A stretch of 64,000 nt of DNA from Akkermansiaceae bacterium (lineage in GTDB: Bacteria > Verrucomicrobiota > Verrucomicrobiia > Verrucomicrobiales > Akkermansiaceae), in the NCBI GenBank assembly GCA_903919975.1, contig CAIXKE010000066.1:81479-145478 (forward strand). Direction: 5' to 3'. Positions within the stretch are counted from its first letter, which is position 1, and every line of letters begins with the position of its first letter. The notes beneath the pieces are model-generated. The model had not been told where the DNA came from and made no database searches. It worked only from the letters and a program-made list of their open reading frames with translations. The translations under genes were made by a program, and so were the position numbers. This document shows positions 31,131-43,177 of this stretch, piece after piece.

Positions 31131-31274
31131 ATGAAATCCCTCCTCGGAATGCTCTTCACCGTCGTTCTTTTCATCGTCGTGGTCGGCGGCGGGTCTTTCA
31201 TCTGGTATCTGAGCCACACTGCGGAATTCTCACAGAAGACAACTCCGAACGCAGCCGACACCACCGATCGCTAA
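31131..31274 (+). CDS. 47-aa single-pass membrane peptide
   Basis: MKSLLGMLFTVVLFIVVVGGGSFIWYLSHTAEFSQKTTPNAADTTDR*; below the ORF-track length cutoff; 4-nt convergent overlap with hscB-like gene. Confidence 0.5.
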   Translation: MKSLLGMLFTVVLFIVVVGGGSFIWYLSHTAEFSQKTTPNAADTTDR

Positions 31275-31819
31275 ACCAGCCTGCCAAACACACCGCGCAA
31301 ACCCACGCGCCATTTTTCCAAAAACGCCAAGTTGCGGGCCGTTTTTGACACCGCCTCGGCATCAAGATTCGGCGCTTGCTGGTATGCGGGAAACGCAGCG
31401 CATTCCCCGATGATCGCTTTTTCCACCAAGGCCAGCGCCTTTCCCACTGCTTCCCGACAAATATGGGTTTCACGTTCGAGCATCGCCAAACCCAAGGCGG
31501 ACTTCGTTTCATCGCGCCTGCGGATCAAAGATTCCGCCTGCTGAATGGCCTCCCCCACCTCGGCAAACAAGTCCATCAAATGCCGATCCACCGCACCTCG
31601 GGTTTCGGCAGGAGTCCCGCGTAGCTCCAGCCAATGCTTCAAACGCTTTGACGGACTGGAGATGTTTTCAAAAGCCTCGCCCAATCGGGAAAACTCCTCG
31701 TCCCCACCGCCGGCATCCGGATGCGCACTCTTCCCCGCCTCGCGAAAAGCGGCACTCAGGCATTCCGCCTCGATCACCAACTGCGCAGGAACTCCCAGAA
31801 CTTTAAAAAAATCCTTCAT
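31271..31819 (-). CDS. hscB: HscB-like J-domain co-chaperone
   Basis: MKDFFKVLGVPAQLVIEAECLSAAFREAGKSAHPDAGGGDEEFSRLGEAFENISSPSKRLKHWLELRG with HPD motif; start at 31819. Confidence 0.7.
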   Translation of the reverse strand: MKDFFKVLGVPAQLVIEAECLSAAFREAGKSAHPDAGGGDEEFSRLGEAFENISSPSKRLKHWLELRGTPAETRGAVDRHLMDLFAEVGEAIQQAESLIRRRDETKSALGLAMLERETHICREAVGKALALVEKAIIGECAAFPAYQQAPNLDAEAVSKTARNLAFLEKWRVGLRGVFGRLV

Positions 31820-31826
31820 GCTCCGG

Positions 31827-33752
<1,926 letters not shown>

Positions 33753-33771
33753 GCTTGGTTATCTCTTGTCA

Positions 33772-34767
33772 TCACTCGCCAATCACCCGAACCCGGACGC
33801 CTTCTTCCGGAACCATTCGGCCAATCACATGGCCTCCCGCCCCAGCTTTAAGCGCCGCAGCCACATCAGCCTCGGCGACGATCGCCACCCAGCCAATGCC
33901 CATGTTGAATGTGTGGAATCGGTCTTCCGCATCCACATGCGATAAAAGTTTGTCGATGCCCGGAAGCTCCCAACGCGGGATCTCCAAATCAGCACCCATG
34001 CCGCGGAACAAACGCTCCAGATTTTCCGGCAACCCGCCGCCCGTGATGTGCGACATCGCCTTGGGCTTGACCCCGGATTTTTTCAAATCCCCCGTCACAT
34101 CATGATAAAGGCGCGTCGGCTTCAACCACGCGGCAAGCTCATCAGCGCTGACTTCTCCCGGAAACTCAGCGAGAACACGCCGCACCAGCGACCAACCGTT
34201 GGCGTGAATGCTATCGGACGCATAGCCAATCAGCACATCACCCACCGCCACCGTCGTCGGATCAATCAAATCCGGCTTTTCCGCACATCCAATGCAAAAC
34301 CCGGAAAGCTCAATCACATCCGTCGGCACGATCCCCGGCATTTCAGCAGTTTCACCGCCGGCGAGGATGCAGTTGCACGCCTCCAAATAATCCGCCATCC
34401 CGGAAATCAAACGGGTGATTTTCTCCTCATGCAGCGCCGCTATCCCGATGTAATCGAGAAATAGCAAAGGATCGCCGCCAGTGGTCAGGATGTCGTTGAC
34501 GCTCATCGCCACCAGATCCTTGCCCGCAGTTTCAAGCAAATCGTGCTCTAGCAGGAGCTCCAGCTTCGTCCCCACCCCATCGCAACCGGTCATCATCACC
34601 GGCTCTTTGTAGGAGCTAAGATCGTAACACGCCGCAAAAAGCCCGAAAGCCCCCCACAGTTTCCTGGTTTGCTGGGTTCTACGCACATGCGTGCGAATAT
34701 CGCCCACCAGAGCGGCCGCTTTGCGCGTGTCCACTCCTGCCTGTTGGTATGTTAAGTTGCCCGCCAT
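33772..34767 (-). CDS. purM: Phosphoribosylformylglycinamidine cyclo-ligase
   Basis: TYQQAGVDTRKAAALV; MMTGCDGVGTKLELLLEHD; MSVNDILTTGGDPLLFLDYIG; AGGETAEMPG; HITGGGLPENLERLF. Confidence 0.95.
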   Translation of the reverse strand: MAGNLTYQQAGVDTRKAAALVGDIRTHVRRTQQTRKLWGAFGLFAACYDLSSYKEPVMMTGCDGVGTKLELLLEHDLLETAGKDLVAMSVNDILTTGGDPLLFLDYIGIAALHEEKITRLISGMADYLEACNCILAGGETAEMPGIVPTDVIELSGFCIGCAEKPDLIDPTTVAVGDVLIGYASDSIHANGWSLVRRVLAEFPGEVSADELAAWLKPTRLYHDVTGDLKKSGVKPKAMSHITGGGLPENLERLFRGMGADLEIPRWELPGIDKLLSHVDAEDRFHTFNMGIGWVAIVAEADVAAALKAGAGGHVIGRMVPEEGVRVRVIGE

Positions 34768-35085
34768 AATCCTCTGCGGCGGTTCTACATGCCTCCTTCC
34801 CCCCGTCACGCAGAAAAACCCCTAAGCTCCGGAAAAAATCACAACCCTACACGAATGCCCGATTTCCCATCACCCCAAAGCCGAACGATCTCCAATTCGC
34901 CAACGCTCAAACCTCGCTCTGGATAAATCATCCGCATTCAATCTTAAGAAAAAAATTGCCAAAAGAAATCGCCAGCGGAAATGGATATAAGTGTCTTCAA
35001 AAGAATTATTTTAGCTTTATATTCAATTTTTCTTGATGATTTTGAAGATTTTTTTAAAAAATCACCCGGGTCCCAAATCCACACG

Positions 35086-35736
35086 ATGTCTCACCCAGCC
35101 CCATCCATCCATCTCGATTCCGGTCTGGAGATTGGCTACGGCAGTCCAATCGCCAGATTCGGGCAGTCGATCACACTCGCCGGGGGCACCCATTTCCTGC
35201 TGGCTCGAAACGGTCGCGGCAAAACCACCTTGCTGCGCACCCTCGCCCGCTCCCTGAAACCCGTTGCCGGAAACTTCCGACTCAGTGGCTTCACTCAATA
35301 CCTTCCCGAGGACCTGCGTTTCGATCCTGAGATCACCCCGACCATGATTTTCCGCATGCTTTTGCCGAAAGCAAAACTCCAAGACGCCCTCAACCTAGCC
35401 GCAAACATCGAACTCGACGTCAAAAAACCCTACGGCCGCCTTTCCACCGGCAACCGCCGCAAGACCAACCTCATCACCGCCGAATTCTCCGTAAAACCGG
35501 ATTCTGGCAACATCCTCCTGCTCGATGAACCCTTCAGCGGCCTTGACGCCTTCGCCCGTCAGGCATTCGAAGAAATCTGGAAAAACTCCGCCGCCAACGT
35601 CTTGCGCCTGGTGAGCTGCCACCCGGATTACGATGCGATGGAAATGCCCAGCGCCGTCATAATTGAGGAAAAATCCGCCCGTCACGCCGCTGTCGATGGC
35701 CAAACCTGGAGCCAACTCAAAGGCCAACTGCACTAG
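35086..35736 (+). CDS. ABC transporter ATP-binding protein (divergent)
   Basis: ARNGRGKTTLLRTLARSLKP Walker A; degenerate signature LSTGNRRKTNL; ILLLDEPFSGLDAFARQAF Walker B. Confidence 0.8.
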   Translation: MSHPAPSIHLDSGLEIGYGSPIARFGQSITLAGGTHFLLARNGRGKTTLLRTLARSLKPVAGNFRLSGFTQYLPEDLRFDPEITPTMIFRMLLPKAKLQDALNLAANIELDVKKPYGRLSTGNRRKTNLITAEFSVKPDSGNILLLDEPFSGLDAFARQAFEEIWKNSAANVLRLVSCHPDYDAMEMPSAVIIEEKSARHAAVDGQTWSQLKGQLH

Positions 35737-35739
35737 ACC

Positions 35740-36507
35740 ATGAGACTCTTCCGCCTCACTCTCGCCACGATTTTCCAGCACAAGGCCTGGGCCATCTGCG
35801 CGCTTGCGGTGATCGCCATCCCCTTCGCCCTACCGCTCATTTCCAGCGCCACCGAGAAACCTCTTCTCGTCCAACCCGCCCGCATCCTCGCCGCCTGGAA
35901 CACGCTTTGGGTCGTCTCCATCACTTGGGGCCTCTTCACCGCCGCTCTTTCAGGCGAAAACAACGCCAAATCCGGCATCGGCGAATATTTCCTCACCTCC
36001 GGCGTTTCCGCAACCCGCCAACTTTTTGAAATCTGGCTCGCGGTCTTCTGCTTCGTAGCCCCGCTCACAATCATCACCGCCCTAATCTGTCAGTTCGCCG
36101 CCGCCCCGCAGGACCCCGTCGAACGCTCAATGTGGTGGATCCTCAATGCACAATACGTCGCGCTCTTCCTGATCGTCATCGCCCCCTTGCTAGCCCTTGC
36201 CATCGCACTCGCCTCTCGCTTCGGCGGCATCACAGGTTTCTCCGTGACCCTCTTCCTCACTCTCTACGGCCTCTATGGCGTCAGCTACCTCGATAATATG
36301 CTCAAACTTGAGGAAAACCCGATCTTGCACGGTGTCTGGCTGTTCTCTCCACAATACCGCTTCGCAGACCTCACCCAACGCCTGCTCTTCAAAAGCGGAG
36401 CACTACCCGCCGAAACCTTCTGGACCATGATCGCTTATTTCACCGGAATCCTCGCCGCCTACGTCGGCCTCTCACGCCTCTGCTACCGCACAAAAATTCC
36501 AACCTGA
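35740..36507 (+). CDS. Multi-pass membrane protein, probable ABC permease partner
   Basis: 4 nt after the ATPase; about 6 hydrophobic segments (AWAICALAVIAIPFALPLIS; IAPLLALAIALASRF; GITGFSVTLFLTLYGLYGV). Confidence 0.7.
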   Translation: MRLFRLTLATIFQHKAWAICALAVIAIPFALPLISSATEKPLLVQPARILAAWNTLWVVSITWGLFTAALSGENNAKSGIGEYFLTSGVSATRQLFEIWLAVFCFVAPLTIITALICQFAAAPQDPVERSMWWILNAQYVALFLIVIAPLLALAIALASRFGGITGFSVTLFLTLYGLYGVSYLDNMLKLEENPILHGVWLFSPQYRFADLTQRLLFKSGALPAETFWTMIAYFTGILAAYVGLSRLCYRTKIPT

Positions 36508-36572
36508 AAAAAGCAACTCGACCCTTCAGAATTCTCTTCTCTTCCTGCTGAATCTTTCATCTTCTCTTAGTT

Positions 36573-37502
36573 ATGAAATTCCGCTCCATCGCCATCACCA
36601 CCGGCCTCATCGGCTCGGGCGTGCTCGCATGGACACTCTCCGCCCGCTCACTGGTCGAAAACCCAGACCTCGACACCCCCCTCAATCCACTCGGCATCAA
36701 CCGCAGCCCCTATGGCGAAGTCTTCGCCATGGCGATGCAAAGCCCTATCGAAAACTACTTCCATGCCGGAATGGGCCATGAAAACCATCAGCACGCCCCA
36801 GGCGAGCAATGCACGGAGAATGAGCAAAAACATGAGCACGATGAAAACTGTGAACATGGCCACCTGAATCACGACAACAACGCTGCGCTTGAAGTGGCAA
36901 AAAAAGCACCCTCTATCAATGTGCGCTTGCTCAATCTAATCACCTCTTTGAACAATGCCGCAGGCCTTCGCACCAATCCCAAGGCCGCCAGCGAATCATT
37001 CAAACGCCATCTCCGCCGTGAGGCCGAAGACAAACTCCGCTTCGCCTATCAGCTGGACCCCTCGCACTACGCGAACTACAACTCACTCCACTTTTTCCTC
37101 ACCGAACCCCAAGTCGGCACCCGCCCGCAACTCACCGCCTCCGCCGCAAAACTCGCACAGGAAACCATCGATTACTGCCTCAAACAGGAAAACGATCCCC
37201 GCCCGGCACTCACCGCCGCCGCCGCCTGCACCAACATCCTCCACCTGATGTTCGAGAATCACAGTAACGAATCCCAAAAATTCACCACCGCCCAAATGCG
37301 CCAGTTTCTGGGCATCCTCGATCACTGCATCGCCCGCTACAACACCATCTCCAAACAATGGGACGAATCAAAAAACTGGGAACTCCTATCACCCATGCGC
37401 ATCACCGAATGCGGAGACCGCCTCCACTTTATCTCCAAAATCCGCGAAAACGCCGATAAAACCATCCTCCAATACGAAACCCAACCCCAGCCCACCAGCT
37501 AA
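36573..37502 (+). CDS. Membrane-anchored/exported protein with His/Cys-rich putative metal-binding segment
   Basis: N-term TM ITTGLIGSGVLAWTLSA; HAGMGHENHQHAPGEQCTENEQKHEHDENCEHGHLNHDN. Confidence 0.65.
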   Translation: MKFRSIAITTGLIGSGVLAWTLSARSLVENPDLDTPLNPLGINRSPYGEVFAMAMQSPIENYFHAGMGHENHQHAPGEQCTENEQKHEHDENCEHGHLNHDNNAALEVAKKAPSINVRLLNLITSLNNAAGLRTNPKAASESFKRHLRREAEDKLRFAYQLDPSHYANYNSLHFFLTEPQVGTRPQLTASAAKLAQETIDYCLKQENDPRPALTAAAACTNILHLMFENHSNESQKFTTAQMRQFLGILDHCIARYNTISKQWDESKNWELLSPMRITECGDRLHFISKIRENADKTILQYETQPQPTS

Positions 37503-37638
37503 AATCCTTTCTCTACTCACTTCTTCCTCTTCAGACCTTCAGACCGCGCAGCGTCTTCCTCTTCTCTTCCCTACTCACTTCTTCCTCTTCCTCTAAATTT
37601 CAGCTTTTTAGCTTTTCAGAATTTCAGCTTTTACCCCA

Positions 37639-38910
37639 ATGCCCTTCCCAATCATCGAACCCCCTCCCCTACCCGGCCATACCCCGGCAGGCGGACCGAC
37701 TCGCTTTGCTCCGGGCATGCCAGGCAAAATATTGTTAGGCATCATCTTCCGCGTTTGCCGCGAACTCCGCGTCTCCGATATCCAGATGCGAGCCTCCCGC
37801 CCGGTCTATATCCACACCAACAAAGGCATGGAGAAACTCGAAGCCCTTGGCATCCTCTCCCCGGCCAATATGGACGAGATCCTCAAAGAACTCATCAGCA
37901 CCCGCGAAAGCGGCAGCCACGGCTTCGGCCAGGAAGACTCACTCGAGCAACGCGTCGATGAAAAAATCCGCCTCGCCATCGCCGATTTCTCGGAACGCCG
38001 GGTCTCGGATTTCTCCTGCGATGGCGTCCTCATGGGCGATAACGGCGAACGCTCCGGCCGCCTCCGGATCCAAGCCCACCTCAGCTCCTCCGGCCTCGGC
38101 ATCACCTGCCGGATCCTCAACGATTACATCCCCGAACTGGAATCCCTCGGAATCGATCCCGATACCACCGCCACCCTCCGCCATGGCGTCCTCAAGCGCG
38201 CCGGCCTCTGCCTCGTCACCGGCCCCACCGGTTCCGGCAAATCCACCACCCTCGCCTCCCTCATCGATTGGGCTCGCCGCAACCATCCCAAACACATCGT
38301 CACCGTCGAGGATCCCATCGAATATCAATATCCCGATGACATGGACGATCCGGATTACCCGGGCCACCGCATTCCATCGCCCAGCATCGTAACCCAACAA
38401 GAAGTCGGCCGCGACCTCCACTCCTACCGTCAAGGCCTCAAAGACGTGCTCCGCAAAGCCCCACACATCATCCTGCTCGGGGAAATCCGCGACCGCGAGG
38501 CCATGGAAACCTGCATGGAAGCCGCCCAAACCGGCCACCTGGTCCTCTCCACCCTCCACACCACCGGGGCCGTCAAAACCATCGGCCGGATCCTCGAGCT
38601 CTACCCCCGGGAAAGCCACTCCTCCGTCCTCAGCCGCCTCGCGGAAATCCTCATCTTCATCCACTCCCAAGGCCTTCTCAACGGCATCCAACGCCGCGTC
38701 CTCACCTACGAATTCCTCCAAAACAACGACGACGCCGTCGCCAGCGCCATCGCCAACTATGATGGCGGTGCCCGCTCACTCGAAGATGTCATCCGCCGCG
38801 CAGGCAACATCGAGTGGGATAACAACCTAAAGCGCCTCGTCCAACAAGGCCTCATCACCCCCGAAGCCTTCATCAATGCCCGCATGAACAAAAACGACGA
38901 CGAAATATAA
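37639..38910 (+). CDS. Type IV pilus twitching-motility ATPase PilT-like
   Basis: LVTGPTGSGKSTTLASLIDWAR; VEDPIEYQYPDD; EVGRDLHSYRQGLKDVLRKAPHIILLGEIRDREAMETCMEAAQTGHLVLSTLHTTGAVKTIGRI. Confidence 0.92.
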   Translation: MPFPIIEPPPLPGHTPAGGPTRFAPGMPGKILLGIIFRVCRELRVSDIQMRASRPVYIHTNKGMEKLEALGILSPANMDEILKELISTRESGSHGFGQEDSLEQRVDEKIRLAIADFSERRVSDFSCDGVLMGDNGERSGRLRIQAHLSSSGLGITCRILNDYIPELESLGIDPDTTATLRHGVLKRAGLCLVTGPTGSGKSTTLASLIDWARRNHPKHIVTVEDPIEYQYPDDMDDPDYPGHRIPSPSIVTQQEVGRDLHSYRQGLKDVLRKAPHIILLGEIRDREAMETCMEAAQTGHLVLSTLHTTGAVKTIGRILELYPRESHSSVLSRLAEILIFIHSQGLLNGIQRRVLTYEFLQNNDDAVASAIANYDGGARSLEDVIRRAGNIEWDNNLKRLVQQGLITPEAFINARMNKNDDEI

Positions 38911-39214
38911 TTGAAACTTTATTCTTGAAATTTAAAAAATTAAGAAATAGAGATAAATAACGGCTTAAATCGATTTTCCATATCCCACCTGTTTCCATCC
39001 TCTCACCACCCAATCTCCAACCCGAAGTCTTCCAAATCTTACTTTTCCTGACTTTAAGACCTTCGACCTTAAGACCCTCTTCCCCAATAACTTTTCCCTA
39101 ACCCTCTCCGAGACTACCCAACGACCCCGAAGACCTCAACCCCTTCCAAATCGCCAACCAGTCTCACTCCGACAAAAAACACCAACCATTGATTAAAATA
39201 ATAGAAATAAAATT

Positions 39215-39610
39215 ATGAAAACCAACACACTGACCCAAAAGCGCAAAGCCGGTATGACCCTCCTCGAATTGACGGTCGTCATCCTCGTCTTGCTCTCTCT
39301 GATCTCGATCCTCTTCGTTGGCGCACGCGCTTGGAAAAAGGGTTCCGACCGTGCCGGTTGCATCCTGAACATCCGCAACGTGCAACAAGCCGTCCGCGGT
39401 TACATGAACATGCACCCTGAAGTTACCACAGTTCCTGCGAATACTCTGATTTATGGAACCGACCCAGCCAATTTCATGAAAACCCCAACTTGCCCCGCTG
39501 GCGGATCATATACCTATAATTCCGCTAGCGCAGACGCTGGATACATATTCCTCACCTGCAGTTTGTCTGCCACTGAAGAACACGCGCCTGCTGCTACCGA
39601 CACTTGGTAA
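39215..39610 (+). CDS. Type IV prepilin / pseudopilin
   Basis: Class III signal KRKAGMTLLELTVVILVLLSLISILFVGARAW. Confidence 0.88.
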   Translation: MKTNTLTQKRKAGMTLLELTVVILVLLSLISILFVGARAWKKGSDRAGCILNIRNVQQAVRGYMNMHPEVTTVPANTLIYGTDPANFMKTPTCPAGGSYTYNSASADAGYIFLTCSLSATEEHAPAATDTW

Positions 39611-39637
39611 GCATTCCACGCTCTGATGAAAAAATCC

Positions 39638-39670
39638 ACGGCCCGCTTGCTCACCGCGGGCGGGCCGTTT
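39638..39670 (+). terminator. Rho-independent-like terminator after prepilin
   Basis: ACGGCCCGC-ttgctcaccgcgg-GCGGGCCGT-tt, 9-bp perfect stem 28 nt after the prepilin stop. Confidence 0.6.
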
Positions 39671-39740
39671 CCCTAGCGAAAAAAACACTTTTCTCCTGGA
39701 TCCCCCCCGTCCTCCATGAACTCTCACACATTCCAGTTCC

Positions 39741-41513
39741 TTGGCTCATATCCAACATCCGGCATCCCTCAATGCCTTGCAAAAATACCGGCAAGCCCGC
39801 ACCATTCTGCGGCAAACTTCCCGCGCTAGCAATCCGGCATGGTATCAGGACGCTCTTAATCTGAATTTCCAGCTCCACCTCCGCCCGGACGGCTCTCAGA
39901 TTTCCTGTTTCTACTTCAATCACAAGAAAGCCCAATGGACCGCGGGCCCTTCCCTCACCGATGACATCCTTCGCGATGCATCCAAACTCGAGGCTTCCCT
40001 GACGGAGATCCTCAAATATGCCCGCGCAGATAAAAATACCTCGCTCGGTGTAATCCTTCACATCGCCGACGAATTCGCGACTACGGAGCTGAAACGTGAA
40101 CTCAACAACCCAGCGGCTCTTCCCGAACTCCGCGAAACCGCCACTCACAATCCCGCTTCGATCATCGAGGATGCTTCAATCTCAGCCGATCAAGCCTCTT
40201 GGCGCGTGCTACCCTACCCCGCCGCAGGTGCCGAGGTCATGGCTACCGCTGTGACAATCAGCCTGAAATACGCCGATCTCCTCACAACCTTCCGCCATGC
40301 CGGCGAAAAAGCCAATTTCCCCGTCATCACCAAAGCACTTAGCGCGCCTTTGGTCGCCATGATAGGACTTCCTCAATTGCTGAAATTCACTCCAGGCAAA
40401 GCTTTCGTCGCAGTCCTCCAATATGACTGGTTCACCGCGCTGGCATTCTTCAATGAACATGCCGATCTGCGCCTCATCCGCACCCTCCAACACCAAAGCC
40501 ACGGACTACCGGAACGATCACGCCGCCGCGCCATCGCGACCTCCAGCGCCGCTCTCGAATTCGTCGATCCCGATCTTTTCATCATGCCCTTGAGCATGAA
40601 TGCAGACTCCGAACTTGAAGAGAATCTCAGCCTCGCCTTCTCCACCTCCCGCGTGGAGGTCGTAAAACCAACACCAATCGATGGAATCCCGTCCTGGTGC
40701 CCGGAGCCTGCGATTGCCGCTATTTCAACCTCGAATGAGTCGCAACCCATCAGCACGACCTTCACCATACTCCGCTCAGAAAAGTGGGCTCTTCAGGACT
40801 TCCTTCCTAGCCGCCAAGAAGCAATCGAGACTTATCCCAGACGCTCGGAAATGCGCTTGCTCAGCCTACTCCGGCTTGCACGAGCTGCCATCTTGGTCTT
40901 CACCTTCCTCGGCATCGCTTATTTCGCATGGGGCATGCTAAACATCGCCCGCCAACCGGAGTGGTCCTTCAATCTCTTCGAGGCGGAGATGCTCAAAGGC
41001 CGTTTGGCCTCTCTCACGGTGGAACGCCAAAAAGCCGCCCACTGGGACAACCTGCTCGAGGATCGCTCCAAGGTCTGGACCTCCATGGAGTGGCTATCTC
41101 GCTTGTTCCCCGAAAATGGCGGAATGCTGATAAAAGGTTACTCCCACTCCGCCAGACCCGATAACAACGCTGGTCAAGCGAAAGTCGGCTTCGTCAAGGA
41201 ATGGAAAATCTCCGGCTTCGCCCGCGATGAGGCACTCACAACCCTCAACAAACTCAACACTCGGGATGGCATCAATGCCCACTTCGCCTCAGTCGCACGC
41301 GCCACCCACAACTCGGCCTTTGATCCCGCCATCGGCAACCGCAGCATCTCCGTGAACGTCCGAACTCAGGAAAACAGCTCCTTCAAACCTGTCGCCCCAG
41401 AAGATTTGAGTGTCGCAGACACCTCTACCTACCCCTACACCTTCGACCTCACCATCACCCAGCGCTTCGAAGCCACCGACCCCATGGCCCTAACCGTCCC
41501 CAAAGCCCCTTAA
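39741..41513 (+). CDS. Pilus assembly inner-membrane protein, PilM/PilN or GspL-like architecture
   Basis: Cytoplasmic globular N-domain, single TM RLARAAILVFTFLGIAYFAWGML, periplasmic C-domain; position between pilin and PilO-like gene. TTG start in the track. Confidence 0.5.
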   Translation: MAHIQHPASLNALQKYRQARTILRQTSRASNPAWYQDALNLNFQLHLRPDGSQISCFYFNHKKAQWTAGPSLTDDILRDASKLEASLTEILKYARADKNTSLGVILHIADEFATTELKRELNNPAALPELRETATHNPASIIEDASISADQASWRVLPYPAAGAEVMATAVTISLKYADLLTTFRHAGEKANFPVITKALSAPLVAMIGLPQLLKFTPGKAFVAVLQYDWFTALAFFNEHADLRLIRTLQHQSHGLPERSRRRAIATSSAALEFVDPDLFIMPLSMNADSELEENLSLAFSTSRVEVVKPTPIDGIPSWCPEPAIAAISTSNESQPISTTFTILRSEKWALQDFLPSRQEAIETYPRRSEMRLLSLLRLARAAILVFTFLGIAYFAWGMLNIARQPEWSFNLFEAEMLKGRLASLTVERQKAAHWDNLLEDRSKVWTSMEWLSRLFPENGGMLIKGYSHSARPDNNAGQAKVGFVKEWKISGFARDEALTTLNKLNTRDGINAHFASVARATHNSAFDPAIGNRSISVNVRTQENSSFKPVAPEDLSVADTSTYPYTFDLTITQRFEATDPMALTVPKAP

Positions 41514-41514
41514 A

Positions 41515-41755
41515 TATTGATAGGAGATCGTAGATAGAAGATCGCAGATAAATCCCCAAATCTCCTCCTCTTCAATCAAAAATCAAAAATCGACACTCAA
41601 TCTCTTCCTCTTCCTCATTCCACCTTCGACCTTCAGACCTTCAGACCTTCAGACCGCGCAGCGTCTTCTCTTCCTCTTCTCTTCCTCTTCCTCTTCCTCT
41701 TCCTCTTCTCTGCTCACTGCTCACTGATCACTGATCACTTCTCCTCTTTTCTCCC
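41515..41755. repeat. Composite low-complexity leader (type example)
   Basis: (cttcagac)n - agaccgcgcagcgtc - (ttcctc)n - (tcactgm)n - ctcccATG. Confidence 0.9.
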
Positions 41756-42292
41756 ATGCACCTCTACCGCCAATCTATCATCATCTTTGGAGCCGTGCTG
41801 CCTATTTTTATTGCTGCAGCCCTCATCGGTGTTGCCTCAATGCTGAAATCCAAAATGACCCTCTCGTTCGATAATAAAGTGGCCACTCACAAATCCTTCC
41901 AGATAACCAGTCGAGACACCCGCGCAATCGAAACTCAAGTCATCGGACAACGCGTGCACTTGGAACGCTGGAAACAACAACTCTCCGAAGAAACCTCCAG
42001 CACCGTAGCCAGCAATCTCAGGGAAATCTCCGAGAAACTTCCCAGCAAGGAAATCCAGCAAACCGCCTTCGAACGGCCAAGCGGCAGCGGTGGCTTCGGT
42101 GCCGCATCCGCCCAAAAATCCTCGCAAATCCGCATCGCCTTCCGCGGCACCTACCGCACCCTCCAGAGCGCCTTCTTCGGATTGGAAACCCGCATGCCCC
42201 AACTCCAACTCCAAGATATCAAGATTGAGCCCATCGCTACCAACCCCTCCCTCATGAATCTCCAGGTCACCTACACCGCATGGGAAAATTAA
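41756..42292 (+). CDS. PilO/GspM-like pilus assembly protein
   Basis: N-term TM IIIFGAVLPIFIAAALIGVASML then coiled-coil; gene order. Inference from context. Confidence 0.45.
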   Translation: MHLYRQSIIIFGAVLPIFIAAALIGVASMLKSKMTLSFDNKVATHKSFQITSRDTRAIETQVIGQRVHLERWKQQLSEETSSTVASNLREISEKLPSKEIQQTAFERPSGSGGFGAASAQKSSQIRIAFRGTYRTLQSAFFGLETRMPQLQLQDIKIEPIATNPSLMNLQVTYTAWEN

Positions 42293-42451
42293 ACAAAAAC
42301 CCCGGGCATCCCTCCCAATAATAAACCCAAATGAACACAGCCAACATCAATCCATATCCTTCTTTATCTGTGCCGATCTGTGTTCATCTGTGGTTGAAAA
42401 ATTCTTAACTTCTCAGCATAGGCGCCTCGCCCACTACCAAGCCTCTCCATT

Positions 42452-43162
42452 ATGATCCACTCCAGCCTCATCACCACCCACACCGCGCTTTCCCCAAAGC
42501 CCGCGGCGCTCTTGTGCATGATGGCTCTTCTCTCCAGCCTCCCAGCCAACGCCGCCCCCCCACAAACAAATCCCAAAGCCGCCCCTGTCTTACCGGCCAT
42601 GGCGCCTCCCGCAATCTCCACCGTGCTCAGCGAAAGACCGTCACGCTATATCAGCCCGGAGGACCTACAAGCCTACACCCAAAGCGTTTCCCTCACATTC
42701 TCAATAAAAAATCGCGTCACCGATCCATTCGGCCAACAACAAAATCCGGATGCCAAACCCCTCATCAAACCCACCCTCGTCAACCCCACTCGCAAAACCA
42801 CACTGCCCTCTCAAATCACACCCTTCGCTGAGATCGTCCGCCGCATTCGCGTCACCACAGTCATGCCCGCAGACCGCCAATTCCTAGTTGATGACCGCTC
42901 ATTCAAACAAGGCGATCGCTTCCCCATGAAGTTCCGCAGCGGTCGCAGCATCAACGTCGAAATTACCGCTGTAAGCTCCAGAGAAATATCCTTCCGCAAC
43001 CTCGAAAGCAGCGAAACCGCATCTCTCAAGCTCAACCTCATGCCTGCCGGCATGACCCCGGGCAACAGCAAAATCACCGCGCCCGGAATGGTCCCTCAAA
43101 ACGCAAACTCGCCGCTTGATATCGAACCCGCTAACTCCCCTGGCGACAATTCCCTGAACTAA
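42452..43162 (+). CDS. Hypothetical exported protein of pilus cluster (PilP-like position)
   Basis: Signal peptide-like N-term; directly upstream of secretin; VDDRSFKQGDRFPMKFRSGRSINVEITAVSSREISFRN. Confidence 0.45.
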   Translation: MIHSSLITTHTALSPKPAALLCMMALLSSLPANAAPPQTNPKAAPVLPAMAPPAISTVLSERPSRYISPEDLQAYTQSVSLTFSIKNRVTDPFGQQQNPDAKPLIKPTLVNPTRKTTLPSQITPFAEIVRRIRVTTVMPADRQFLVDDRSFKQGDRFPMKFRSGRSINVEITAVSSREISFRNLESSETASLKLNLMPAGMTPGNSKITAPGMVPQNANSPLDIEPANSPGDNSLN

Positions 43163-43177
43163 ACATTTTCCACCATC

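Noticed and set aside
37939-38721. 260-aa minus-strand ORF opposite the PilT-like gene
   Set aside because: Gly/Glu/Val-rich antisense artefact; the plus strand has an unambiguous ATPase.
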